This document shows positions 7,851-17,018 of a stretch of DNA of 64,000 nt, piece by piece (position 1 is the stretch's first letter; every line of letters begins with the position of its first letter). The translations under genes and the position numbers were made by a program. The stretch covers positions 1-64,000 of the forward strand of contig NZ_QRGC01000001.1 in the NCBI RefSeq assembly GCF_003448965.1, given 5' to 3'. Below the pieces are notes generated by a model. It was not told the origin of the DNA. It did not search any database and saw only the letters and a list, made by a program, of their open reading frames with translations. Origin of the DNA: Oceanicella sp. SM1341 (GTDB lineage: Bacteria > Pseudomonadota > Alphaproteobacteria > Rhodobacterales > Rhodobacteraceae).

Positions 7851-9437
7851 TCATTCCGCGGCGACGGTGGCGGCGGCGACGGGGCGCTGCGCGCGCACGG
7901 TCATCCACAGGTTCCACGCCATGATCACGCCGCCCGCGAGGTAGAGCACGCCGCCCAGTCCGCGGATCACGTAGTAGGGGTGCAGCACGGCCACGGTGTC
8001 GGCGAAGCTGTTCACCAGGAAGCCGAGGCTGTCATACTCGCGCCACATCAGGCCCTGGGTGATCCCCGACACCCACATCGAGGCCGCGTAGAGCACGATG
8101 CCGATGGTCGCGAGCCAGAAGTGCCAGCTCACCGCGCGCACCGAGTAGAGGCCCGGGCGGTTCCACAGCCGCGGCACGAGGAAGTAGAGCGCGCCGAAGG
8201 TGATGAGCCCGTTCCAGCCCAGCGCGCCCGAGTGCACGTGGCCGATGGTCCAGTCCGTGTAGTGGCTGAGCGAGTTCACCGCCTTGATCGACATCATCGG
8301 GCCCTCGAAGGTCGACATGCCGTAGAAGGCGATCGAGGCGACCATCATGCGGATGACCGGGTCGGTGCGCAGCTTGTCCCAGGCGCCCGAGAGGGTCATC
8401 AGCCCGTTGATCATCCCGCCCCAGCTCGGCATCCACAGCATGATCGAGAACACCATGCCCAGCGTCTGCGCCCATTCGGGCAGGGCGGTGTAGTGCAGAT
8501 GGTGGGGGCCGGCCCAGATGTAGAGGAAGATCAGCGCCCAGAAGTGGATGATCGAGAGCTTGTAGCTGTAGACCGGCCGCTCGGCCTGCTTGGGCACGAA
8601 GTAGTACATCATGCCGAGGAAACCGGCGGTGAGGAAGAAGCCCACGGCGTTATGGCCGTACCACCACTGGGTGAGCGCGTCCTGCACGCCTGCGAAGAGC
8701 GAGTAGCTCTTCACCCCGAACACCGACACCGGGATGGCGAGGTTGTTCACGATGTGCAGCATGGCCACGGTGACGATGAACGACAGGTAGAACCAGTTCG
8801 CCACGTAGATATGCGGCTCCTTGCGCTTCAGGATCGTGCCGAGGAACACCGCGAGATAGGCCACCCAGACCACGGTGAGCCAGAGGTCGACGTACCATTC
8901 CGGCTCGGCGTATTCCTTCGCCTGGGTGACACCCAGCACGTAGCCGGTGGCGGCGAGCACGATGAAGAGCTGGTAGCCCCAGAACACGAACCAGGCGAGG
9001 TTGCCGCCCCAGAGCCGGGCGGCCGAGGTGCGCTGGACCACGTAGAACGAGGTGCAGATCAGCGCGTTGCCGCCGAAGGCGAAGATCACGGCGGAGGTGT
9101 GCAGCGGGCGCAGCCGGCCGAAGCTCGTCCAGGGCAGGTCGAGGTTCAGCGCCGGGAAGGCGAGCTGGAAGGCGATGTAGACGCCGGCCAGGAACCCCAC
9201 GATCCCCCAGAAGGCCGTGGCGATGACCCCGGCGCGGATCACGTCGTCCATGTAGCCGGCGGGCGTGGCCGGCACCGGCTCGCCCACGCGGCGCAATTCG
9301 CGCAGGAACAACCCCAGCGCGACCGCCGCGACGATGATGCCGTGAACCGACATCGCCGTATCCGGTGTGAGATTCGCCGTCAGCGCGGCGAGGAAGCCTA
9401 TGGCTCCCAGCACGATCAGTTTGGCCGCAGGCAACAT
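7851..9437 (-). CDS. ccoN: cbb3-type cytochrome c oxidase catalytic subunit I, CcoN (FixN)
   Basis: A 528-residue heme-copper oxidase subunit with about 12 membrane helices. Metal ligand motifs are visible: RPLHTSAV for low-spin heme b, WWYGHNAVG and GPHHLHYT for CuB, and [11 protein letters not shown] for the hemes in the later helix. This class reduces O2 with high affinity and pumps protons. The start is the ATG at 9437, preceded by GAGGAGG. A TTG five codons upstream is in frame but overlaps that ribosome binding site, so I rejected it. An FNR box lies 66 nt upstream of the start. Confidence 0.97.
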   Translation of the reverse strand: MLPAAKLIVLGAIGFLAALTANLTPDTAMSVHGIIVAAVALGLFLRELRRVGEPVPATPAGYMDDVIRAGVIATAFWGIVGFLAGVYIAFQLAFPALNLDLPWTSFGRLRPLHTSAVIFAFGGNALICTSFYVVQRTSAARLWGGNLAWFVFWGYQLFIVLAATGYVLGVTQAKEYAEPEWYVDLWLTVVWVAYLAVFLGTILKRKEPHIYVANWFYLSFIVTVAMLHIVNNLAIPVSVFGVKSYSLFAGVQDALTQWWYGHNAVGFFLTAGFLGMMYYFVPKQAERPVYSYKLSIIHFWALIFLYIWAGPHHLHYTALPEWAQTLGMVFSIMLWMPSWGGMINGLMTLSGAWDKLRTDPVIRMMVASIAFYGMSTFEGPMMSIKAVNSLSHYTDWTIGHVHSGALGWNGLITFGALYFLVPRLWNRPGLYSVRAVSWHFWLATIGIVLYAASMWVSGITQGLMWREYDSLGFLVNSFADTVAVLHPYYVIRGLGGVLYLAGGVIMAWNLWMTVRAQRPVAAATVAAE

Positions 9438-9502
9438 GCGCCCCCTCCTCAAGATTCTTGCAGGACCATGCGAAGGGGTAGCGGCATCAGGCGGCTGCGG
9501 CC

Positions 9503-9516
9503 TTGATCTGCGTCAA
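9503..9516. promoter_or_regulatory. FNR/FnrL box upstream of ccoNOQP
   Basis: TTGATCTGCGTCAA has a perfect left half-site and one mismatch in the right half relative to TTGAT-N4-ATCAA. It lies between fnrL (stop at 9587) and ccoN (start at 9437), in the expected place for anaerobic activation of the oxidase operon. Confidence 0.87.
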
Positions 9517-9586
9517 GGGGCGGGCCGCGCAATTCGCCGTGAGCGGCGCGCGAGCGGCCGGGAGGGGAGAGGGGGGGAGTGGAGGC

Positions 9587-10321
9587 TCAGACGACGTCGT
9601 CGCCCGCCTCCGCGCTCAGCGCGTCGAGATCGGGGATCACGAGGTGGCGGGCATCGGTGAGGATGATGAGCCCGTCGCGCTTCAGCGCGCCGATCTGCCG
9701 GCTCACGGTCTCGATGGTGAGGCCGAGATAGTCGGCCATCGCCTCGCGGGTGAGGGGCAGGGCGATGTGCAGCCCGTCTGCCGATACCGGCGCGCGCGAG
9801 CGCCGGGCGGTGAGGGCGATGAAGCTCGCGATCTTCTCGCGCGCGGTCTTGCGGCCGAGCAGCACCATCCACTCGCGCGCGGCGTCGAGCTCGTCGAGGG
9901 TCATGTCGAGCAGGCGGCGGTTGAGCGCCGGGCTGTCGCCCAGCATCTTCTCGAAGCGCCGGCGGTCGAACTGGCACAGGGTGACCTGGCCCACGGCAAT
10001 GGCGTCGTAGGGCGCGGTGTCGCGCGTGGCGCGGCCGAGAAAGTCGCCGGGAAACAGCAGGCCCACCATCTGCCTGCGCCCGTCGGGCATGAGGCGCGAG
10101 AGCGAGACGATGCCCTCGACAACCGAGCCGACATGGGCCGCGGCCTCGCCGGTGGACTGGATCTCCTCGCCCGGCAGGTAGGTGCGGTAGGACTTGATCG
10201 CCTCGAGCAGCGACAGCTCGCGCGTGGTCGAATAGCTGCAGACGGCCCGGTCGGCGATCGGGCAGGCTGCGCAGCGAATCACCGGCTTGCGCCCTTCCGG
10301 ATTGGTTGAATGCAGTGTCAT
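9587..10321 (-). CDS. fnrL: FNR-family oxygen-sensing transcription regulator FnrL
   Basis: A 244-residue CRP/FNR protein. N-terminal cysteines Cys17, Cys20 and Cys28 plus the internal Cys116 (VTLCQFD) fit the four ligands of an oxygen-labile 4Fe-4S cluster. A cyclic-nucleotide-like beta barrel, dimer helix and HTH follow (LTREAMADYLGLTIETVSRQIGALKRDG). The recognition helix has ExxSR, the residues that read TTGAT in FNR. I chose the ATG at 10321. A GTG 13 codons upstream is in frame but would place the FNR box inside the gene. The box just upstream implies autoregulation. Confidence 0.94.
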   Translation of the reverse strand: MTLHSTNPEGRKPVIRCAACPIADRAVCSYSTTRELSLLEAIKSYRTYLPGEEIQSTGEAAAHVGSVVEGIVSLSRLMPDGRRQMVGLLFPGDFLGRATRDTAPYDAIAVGQVTLCQFDRRRFEKMLGDSPALNRRLLDMTLDELDAAREWMVLLGRKTAREKIASFIALTARRSRAPVSADGLHIALPLTREAMADYLGLTIETVSRQIGALKRDGLIILTDARHLVIPDLDALSAEAGDDVV

Positions 10322-10342
10322 GCGTGAATGATCCCGGTTGAG

Positions 10343-10356
10343 TTGATCTGAGTCAA
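10343..10356. promoter_or_regulatory. FNR box upstream of fnrL (autoregulation)
   Basis: TTGATCTGAGTCAA sits 22 nt upstream of the fnrL ATG, close enough to overlap or follow the promoter. This suggests repression by FnrL of its own gene. It also lies in the divergent region toward the glutathione S-transferase gene (141 nt from its ATG). Confidence 0.8.
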
Positions 10357-10496
10357 ACACTCCATAATTTCACCGCCCTGCATCGGTGTCGCAGTCGTCT
10401 TGGCCGGCGCGCCTCCGGAAGGCCGCCACAGCGGGGTGCCTCTTGCATTGCCCGGCGCGGAGAGGCAATGAGAAAGGGCGCAACATCGGAGCCTCA

Positions 10497-11164
10497 ATGT
10501 CCATACAGCGTCTATTTCACCAGAAACTGTCGCCTTTCTGCCGCAAGGTCCGCCTGGCACTGGCAGAGAAACGCATCGAGGTCGCCCTCGTGGAAGAGAA
10601 GTTCTGGGAGCGGCGCATCGACTTCCTGCGGCTCAACCCCGCGGGCCAGGTGCCGGTGCTGGAGATCGACGGGCTGGTGCTCTCCGATTCCACCGCGATC
10701 TGCGAGTATCTCGAGGAAACCCGCCCCGAGCCCGCGCTCCTGCCGCAGGGCGCCGCCGCCCGGGCCGAGGCCCGCCGCCTCGCCGCCTATTTCGACGACA
10801 AGTTCCACGGCGAGGTGACGGTGAACCTGCTGCACGAGCGGGTGACCAAGCGGCTGATGAAATCCGGCTATCCGGATTCGTCCAACATCAAGCTCGGCCT
10901 CTCCGCCATCCGCTACCACCTCGACTACATCGACTGGCTCTCCGACCACCGCCGCTGGCTGGCCGGCGACACGATGACCATCGCCGACCTCTCCGCCGCC
11001 GCCCAGCTCTCCTGCCTCGACTACGTGGGCGACGTGGACTGGAACCGCGTGCCCAACGCGAAGAACTGGTACGCGCGCATCAAGTCGCGCCCCAGCTTCC
11101 GCTCGCTGCTGGCCGACAGCCTGCCCGGCTTCCAGGTTCCCGCCCACTACGCGGACCTCGACTT

Positions 11165-11168
<4 letters not shown>
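10497..11168 (+). CDS. Glutathione S-transferase family protein
   Basis: A 223-residue protein with an N-terminal thioredoxin-like GST domain ([47 protein letters not shown], a Ser/Cys active-site region near residues 12-15) and a helical C-terminal domain (residues about 85-215). The substrate is unknown. The start ATG at 10497 follows GGAG by about 8 nt. Its stop TGA overlaps the TTG start of queG, so the two are probably co-translated. Family assignment is firm; physiological role is not. Confidence 0.9.
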
Positions 11169-12202
<1,034 letters not shown>

Positions 12203-12224
12203 AGGCCGCGCGCCGGGCGCGGGG

Positions 12225-12830
12225 CCGGCCAGCGCGGAGCGGGTGGTGCCCCGGGCAAATGCGGAGGCCATCTGCACCCTCCACGCGACCGGGCGGTCTC
12301 ATGGCCGCGTCTCGCGACACGGGTGCGCCTTTTGCCGGGCTGTGCCGACGCCCCGAGGGCAGGGCCGTTCTCCCATCCCGGAGCCTGGAGGTGCACCGGA
12401 CCCGGCTGGCGCGGGCCGGGATGCGCTGACGCGATGGCAGAGGCGACCGGCGGCGCGCCCCACGCGACCGGGCGGTCTCATGGCCAGATCTCGCGACACG
12501 GGTGCCGTATGTCGGTCAGTTCCGGTGCCGCGAGGGCCGGGGGCCGCTCGCGCATGCAACATCATGAAGCCAGTCGGAAGCCGGCCAGCGCGGGCCGGGT
12601 GTCGGCCCCGACGAAGGCAGAGGCGGCGAAGCCGATGCGACCGACTGGTGTCATTGACAGGTCCCGCGACCCGAATGCGCCTTGCGCAGGGCCGCCCCGG
12701 TACCGCGGGGGCCGCTCGCGCGTTTCTGATCGTGAAGGCAAACTGGCCGGAACTGGCCGGCGCGGGCCGGGCGGTGCCCCGGCCGGCGGGGCGCGCCTTG
12801 CCGTGATTGCAACCGGGGGCGTGCTTCGCG
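12225..12830. repeat. Degenerate tandem repeat array, period about 177 bp
   Basis: The 660-bp gap between queG and the TPR gene holds no convincing gene. It contains about 3.4 diverged copies of a 176-179 bp unit starting near 12225, 12402, 12581 and 12757. Each starts with a CCGGCnnGCGCGG-like stretch. The best conserved core is at 12282-12329, 12461-12506 and 12634-12681. Copies 1 and 2 share GCGACCGGGCGGTCTCATGG, and copy 3 is a diverged version. Read on the minus strand, the core encodes SRD(A/L)(A/S)M(R/T)P(P/V)GR in each copy but in different frames. No start signal or uniform ORF supports a protein. Function unknown. Confidence 0.7.
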
Positions 12831-12861
12831 CCATCGCCGGCGGCGTGGCGCGCTCCGGGCC

Positions 12862-13605
12862 TCAGTTGCCGCTCAGCCGCTGCATGTTGCGCTGCGCAAG
12901 CTTCGCGAGCTGGCTCTCGGGGTCGAGCTCGATGAGGCGGAACCAGACGTCCAGCGCCTCGGGCATGCGGCCGAGCACGGCGAGGCTCGCACCCTTCTCG
13001 AACAGCGCCTCCGGCAGGTCAGGCTGCAGCTCCAGCGCTGCCTCCGCGTCCTCCAGCCCGCCGGTGGGGTCTTCCGACTTGCGGCGCGCGGCGGCGCGCA
13101 GGGCGAGGATGTCGGCCCGGTTCGCGTCCTGCTTCAGGGCGCGGTCGAGGTCGGTCATCGCCGATTGCCAGAGGCCCAGCCGGCCCTGGGCCTCGGCGCG
13201 CAGCACCAGCGTGTCGGGGTCGCTTCCGGTGAGCTGGATGGTGCGGGTGAAGGTCTCCATCGCCAGCCGCGGCTGGTCCTCGTCGAGCCAGAGCCGGCCC
13301 GCGTCGCGCATCAGCCGCGCGCGGCTGGCGGCGGGCAGGCCGTTATTGCGGTCATCCGCGGTGGCGGTGAGCATCTGCGCGGCCGAGGTGCGCGCGCCGA
13401 GCGCGATCAGCGTCTCGGCGGTGCAGACCCGCGCCTCCGGCCCGCCGTCGAGCGTGAGCCATTGCGCTGCCTCCTCGCGCGCCATGGCCGGGTCCTCGGT
13501 GATGCGCGCCCGGCACTCGGCCATGGAGCGGATCTCGGCGGCAGCGCCCTGGCCGAGCAGGGAGAGGCACACAAGGGCGAGGGCGGAGACGGTCAGGGGT
13601 CGCAT
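12862..13605 (-). CDS. Secreted TPR-repeat protein
   Basis: A 247-residue protein with a clear N-terminal signal peptide (hydrophobic residues 5-22, cleavage near AAA-EI). The rest is helical with at least three tetratricopeptide-like repeats between residues 95 and 235, for example PDTLVLRAEAQGRLGLWQSAM, RADILALRAAARRKS and PEALFEKGASLAVLGRMPEAL. TPR proteins act as scaffolds; the partner here is unknown. It is divergent from the SDR gene, with a shared palindrome between them. No lipobox Cys is seen, so it is probably periplasmic and soluble. Confidence 0.85.
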   Translation of the reverse strand: MRPLTVSALALVCLSLLGQGAAAEIRSMAECRARITEDPAMAREEAAQWLTLDGGPEARVCTAETLIALGARTSAAQMLTATADDRNNGLPAASRARLMRDAGRLWLDEDQPRLAMETFTRTIQLTGSDPDTLVLRAEAQGRLGLWQSAMTDLDRALKQDANRADILALRAAARRKSEDPTGGLEDAEAALELQPDLPEALFEKGASLAVLGRMPEALDVWFRLIELDPESQLAKLAQRNMQRLSGN

Positions 13606-13621
13606 TCGGCACCGGTATCGT

Positions 13622-13640
13622 TATGGTCGCGCGGACCATA
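13622..13640. promoter_or_regulatory. Inverted repeat TATGGTC-N5-GACCATA in a divergent promoter
   Basis: A perfect 7-bp inverted repeat with a GCGCG spacer lies in the 57-bp region between the divergent TPR and SDR genes. The TGGTC/GACCA arms look like a GntR- or LysR-type operator. The regulator is unknown. Confidence 0.45.
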
Positions 13641-13662
13641 GCGAAGCCGGGGGGGATGTGAA

Positions 13663-14532
13663 ATGGCCCAACACAGTCTTTTGAGTTTCGGGCACGGCTA
13701 TTCCGCCAGCCGGGTGGGCCGGGCGTTGTTGGCGCGTGGCTGGGAAGTGCTCGGCACCACCCGCTCGCAGGAGCGCGCCGAGGCGATGCGGGCGGAAGGC
13801 GTGACGCCGCTGATCTGGCCGCTCACCGATCTCTCGGTGCTCGATCGGGCGACGCACCTGCTGGTCTCCGCCGGGCCGGACGAGGCGGGAGACCCGGTGC
13901 TGGGCGCCCTCGGCCCCGAGATCGCCCGGCGCAGCTATGCCTGGGCGGGCTATCTCTCCACCACCGGCGTCTACGGCGACCGCGCGGGCGGCTGGGTGGA
14001 CGAGACCTCGGTGCGCCGCCCCGCCACCCGGCGCGGGGCGCTGCGGGCGGCGGCGGAGGACGCCTGGCTGGAGCTGTTCCTCGCCCATGGCCTGCCGCTG
14101 CACATCTTCCGCCTCGCCGGCATCTACGGCCCCGGGCGCGGGCCCTTCGAGAAGGTGCGGCGCGGCACCGCGCGGCGCATCGTGAAGCCCGGGCAGGTTT
14201 TCTCGCGCATCCATGTCGACGATATCGCCCAGGCCGTGCTCGCCTCCATCGACCACCCCGAGCCGGGCGGCATCTACAACATCTGCGACGACGATCCCGC
14301 CCCGCCCGAAGCGGTGATCGAGGAGGCCGCGCGCCTGCTGCGCGTGCCGGTGCCCGAGGCGGTGCCCATCGAGGCGGCCGAGATGTCGCCCATGGCGCGC
14401 AGTTTCTACGCCGAGTCCAAGCGCGTCTCCAACGCGCGGATGAAGACCGAGCTGGGCGTGGCGCTGAAATACCCCGACTACCGCGCCGGCCTGCGCGCCC
14501 TGCTCGCGGAGGAGGAGGGCGGGGCGGGCTGA
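13663..14532 (+). CDS. SDR-family NAD(P)-dependent epimerase/dehydratase-like protein (YeeZ type)
   Basis: A 289-residue extended/atypical short-chain dehydrogenase. The N-terminal nucleotide motif is atypical (LLSFGHGYSASRVGRALLARGW, GxGxxA-like). Further along are YLSTTGVYGDRAG (the Ser and Tyr of an SDR active site region), FRLAGIYGPGR and RIHVDDIAQAVLA. Its substrate cannot be deduced. Its ATG is at 13663, just after GGGGGGATGTGAA. It is divergent from the TPR gene and followed by a strong hairpin. Confidence 0.85.
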   Translation: MAQHSLLSFGHGYSASRVGRALLARGWEVLGTTRSQERAEAMRAEGVTPLIWPLTDLSVLDRATHLLVSAGPDEAGDPVLGALGPEIARRSYAWAGYLSTTGVYGDRAGGWVDETSVRRPATRRGALRAAAEDAWLELFLAHGLPLHIFRLAGIYGPGRGPFEKVRRGTARRIVKPGQVFSRIHVDDIAQAVLASIDHPEPGGIYNICDDDPAPPEAVIEEAARLLRVPVPEAVPIEAAEMSPMARSFYAESKRVSNARMKTELGVALKYPDYRAGLRALLAEEEGGAG

Positions 14533-14588
14533 GGCCCTGCGCGCGGGCGGCGGCGAGGGAGAGTGGCCCTGACGGGCGGTGGCCGGCA

Positions 14589-14615
14589 CCGAAGGGGGCA
14601 TCGAGCCCCCTTCGG
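14589..14615 (+). terminator. Strong hairpin terminator after the SDR gene
   Basis: A perfect 11-bp stem, CCGAAGGGGGC at 14589-14599 and its complement at 14605-14615, with loop ATCGA. There is no U-run, which is common in high-GC genomes. The core GGGGGCATCGAGCCCCC recurs in the same relative orientation downstream of the msrC-like gene at 22204-22220. Confidence 0.65.
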
Positions 14616-14773
14616 CGCCTGCCGCCGGCCTGTGCCGGCGGCCCTGGCGGCCCGGGCGGCGCGCGGGGCCGGGCCGGGGCCTTCGCCGGGCCCGGGGGCC
14701 CGCGGGCGGGATTGCCCGGCGCGCGGATCGGCCCTAGCCTTCGCGCATCACAAGTCCGGCAGAGAGGTTCTCC

Positions 14774-15334
14774 ATGGCCAGGCAATACCCTTCCATGACC
14801 GAGGCGCACCGCGATTTCATCGCCCGCCAGCACGTGTTCTTCACCGCCTCCGCGACCGCGGGCAGCCGGGTGAACGTCTCCCCGCGCGAGACCGGGGCGC
14901 TGCGCCTGCCCGATGCGCAGACCGCGCTCTACATGGACCGCACCGGCTCGGGCAACGAGACCGCGGCGCACATGCGCGCCGACGGGCGGCTCACCCTGAT
15001 GTTCTGCGCCTTCGAGGGCCCGCCGCAGATCCTGCGGCTCTACGGCCGGGGCCGGTCCATCGGCTGGGAGACGGAGGAGTTCGCAACCCTCGCGGCGGCG
15101 CATTACGGCGGCGAGGTGCCGCTGGGAGCGCGCCAGATCATGCGGCTGGAGATCGACCTGGTGCAGACTTCCTGCGGCTACGGCGTGCCGCTCTTCGGCT
15201 ACGAGGGCGAGCGCGCGGCCATCGACAACTGGCATGACGCCAAGGGGCCGGAGGGCCTGCGCGCCTACTGGGAGGAGAAGAACCTCACCAGCATGGACGG
15301 CCTGCCCACCGGCCTCAGCCTCGCGGCGGAGTGA
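14774..15334 (+). CDS. Pyridoxamine 5'-phosphate oxidase-family protein
   Basis: A 186-residue protein of the FMN-binding split-barrel (PNPOx-like) fold. Visible conserved pieces are RQHVFFTASATAGSRVNVSP, the MDRTGSGNETAAHMRADGRLTLMFCAFEGPPQILRLYG core and the C-terminal SCGYGVP motif. Homologues bind flavin or F420, but the substrate is unknown. The start has GAGAGG about 8 nt upstream. It stands alone on the plus strand and converges with the amidase gene. Confidence 0.88.
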   Translation: MARQYPSMTEAHRDFIARQHVFFTASATAGSRVNVSPRETGALRLPDAQTALYMDRTGSGNETAAHMRADGRLTLMFCAFEGPPQILRLYGRGRSIGWETEEFATLAAAHYGGEVPLGARQIMRLEIDLVQTSCGYGVPLFGYEGERAAIDNWHDAKGPEGLRAYWEEKNLTSMDGLPTGLSLAAE

Positions 15335-15404
15335 GGCCGGGACAGCAGGGCCGGACCGGCCGGACCGGCCGACAATGGCGGGACAGGCCCCGGCCGGCGT
15401 GCAC

Positions 15405-16838
15405 TCAGCGGGTCACGGGGTCGATGGGGCGGTGGCCGAAGCCCACCGCCTGCTCGAGCACGCGGGCGGCGGCGAGCAGGGCCGCCTCGCCGCGCGGCTG
15501 GCCGATGAGCTGGAGGCCCATGGGCGTGCCCGCCGCGGTGAGGCCGATCGGCACGCTGATCGCCGGCAGGGTGCACATGGTGGCGAGATAGGCAAAGCGC
15601 AGCCAGTCGACGTAATCGGCCATCGGCCGGCCGTCGACGCTGCGCGGGTATTCCACCTCGCAAGGCTGCGCCGGCAGGCCCACCACCGGGCAGGCGATCA
15701 CGTCGTATCGCAGCAGGAACTCCCGCGTGCGGTGGTAGATGAGCGAGCGCGCGCGGTTGGCCCGCATCACGTCGTCGACCGTCAGCGCGCGGCCGGCGGC
15801 GATGTTGTCCCGCAGGGTCTGCTTGTAGTGCGCCTGCACCGCTTCGGGCATCTGGCCCGGGCCCGAGGCCTGGCCGAAGGCGCGCAGCGTGGTGTAGGTC
15901 TCGTAGAGGCCCGAGGTGTCGGGAGCGGCCTCCTCGATCAGGGTGCCGGTGCCTTCCAGCGCCTGCATCGCGGCGGCGAGCATGTCGCGCACCTCCGCCT
16001 CCACCGGGGCGAAGCCGCCGAGATCGGGCGCGAAGGCAACGCGGAAGCCCGGCCGGGCCTCCTGCACCGCGGCGCGGAAAGGGTGCGCGGGTTCGGCGAT
16101 GCTCAGCGGCTGGCGGGGGTCGAAGCCGGTCATGGTGTCGAGCAGCAGGGCGCAGTCCTCCACCGTGCGGGCCATCGGACCGTGCACGCCCTCGAGCCCG
16201 AAGGCGGCTTCCCTGGTGCCGCCGCCGGCGCGGCCGGGCGAGGGGCGCAGGCCGACGATGCCGCAATAGGCGGCCGGCGTGCGCAGCGAGCCGCCATGGT
16301 CGGAGCCCTCGGCGAGCCAGACCTGACCGGCCGCGAGCCCCGCCGCCGCCCCGCCCGAGGAACCGCCGGGGTTGAGCCCCGTGTCCCAGGGGTTGCGCGT
16401 GGGGCCGAAGACGGCGTTGAACGTGTTGCCGCCGGCGCCGAACTCGGGCGTGTTGGTCTTGCCCATCACGATGCCGCCGCGCGCCTCCATCCGCTCGACC
16501 AGCGGGTCCGACTCCGCGGGCACGAACCCGGCCAGCCCCGGGGTGCCGCAGGTGAGCGTCACACCGGCCACCGCGGTGAGGTCCTTGATCGACACCGGCA
16601 GGCCGTGCAGGCAGCCGGGGCCGGCCTCGGCCGGGGCCGTGCGCAGGCGCTCCGCATGGGCGCGGGCGCGGTCGGGGCAGAGGGTGGGCATGGCGTTGAT
16701 CGCCGGCTCGGTGTCGGCGGTGCGGGCGAGGGAGGCCTCGATCAGCTCCTGCGGGCTCACCTCGCGGCGGGCGAGCAGCCCGGTCACCTCGCAGGCGGTC
16801 ATGGCGGCGAGATCGGATCCGGTATAGGGCGGGCGCAT
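15405..16838 (-). CDS. Amidase (amidase signature family)
   Basis: A 477-residue amidase-signature hydrolase. The catalytic Ser-cisSer-Lys elements are visible: Lys in LPVSIKDLTAVAG, the Gly/Ser-rich NPGGSSGGAAAGLAAG, and the nucleophile region GSDHGGSLRTPAAYCGIVGLRPS. The C-terminal part has ISVPIGLTAAGTPMGLQLIG. The family hydrolyses amides, including gatA-like and aryl or short-chain amides; the substrate is not clear. It is not GatA, since no gatB/gatC lie nearby. Start ATG 16838 has GAGGAG upstream. A palindromic site lies about 80-100 nt upstream. Confidence 0.9.
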   Translation of the reverse strand: MRPPYTGSDLAAMTACEVTGLLARREVSPQELIEASLARTADTEPAINAMPTLCPDRARAHAERLRTAPAEAGPGCLHGLPVSIKDLTAVAGVTLTCGTPGLAGFVPAESDPLVERMEARGGIVMGKTNTPEFGAGGNTFNAVFGPTRNPWDTGLNPGGSSGGAAAGLAAGQVWLAEGSDHGGSLRTPAAYCGIVGLRPSPGRAGGGTREAAFGLEGVHGPMARTVEDCALLLDTMTGFDPRQPLSIAEPAHPFRAAVQEARPGFRVAFAPDLGGFAPVEAEVRDMLAAAMQALEGTGTLIEEAAPDTSGLYETYTTLRAFGQASGPGQMPEAVQAHYKQTLRDNIAAGRALTVDDVMRANRARSLIYHRTREFLLRYDVIACPVVGLPAQPCEVEYPRSVDGRPMADYVDWLRFAYLATMCTLPAISVPIGLTAAGTPMGLQLIGQPRGEAALLAAARVLEQAVGFGHRPIDPVTR

Positions 16839-16918
16839 GCGGGAGGGCTCCTCTGCTGGTGCTTTCAGGGGATCGTGCAACGCCGGGCCCGGAAACGCCA
16901 GAGCCCTTGAGGCACAAG

Positions 16919-16941
16919 CGAAATCCGGATTTCGTATACGA
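16919..16941. promoter_or_regulatory. Operator-like palindromes upstream of the amidase gene
   Basis: A perfect 16-bp palindrome, CGAAATCCGGATTTCG (16919-16934), overlaps TCGTATACGA (16932-16941), a GTATAC-centred palindrome of the type bound by FadR/GntR-family regulators. They lie 81-103 nt upstream of the amidase ATG, in an AT-richer patch of an otherwise GC-rich gap. No regulator gene is adjacent. Confidence 0.5.
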
Positions 16942-17018
16942 TGAGCCCCGCCCGCTGCCGTCCCCGCGCCCCGCTGCCCCGGCCTTGCGCCGGGGCCTCG
17001 CTGTGTCCCGCGGCGGGC

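Noticed and set aside
10322-10360. GTG start that would lengthen FnrL by 13 residues
   Set aside because: It would put the FNR box within the coding region, and the ATG at 10321 gives the family-like N-terminus.
12225-12830. CRISPR array
   Set aside because: Repeats are about 177 bp, diverged, without uniform spacers, and no cas genes are present.
15405-16838. GatA subunit of the tRNA amidotransferase
   Set aside because: Amidase signature is present, but no gatB/gatC neighbours and the sequence diverges from GatA-specific stretches.
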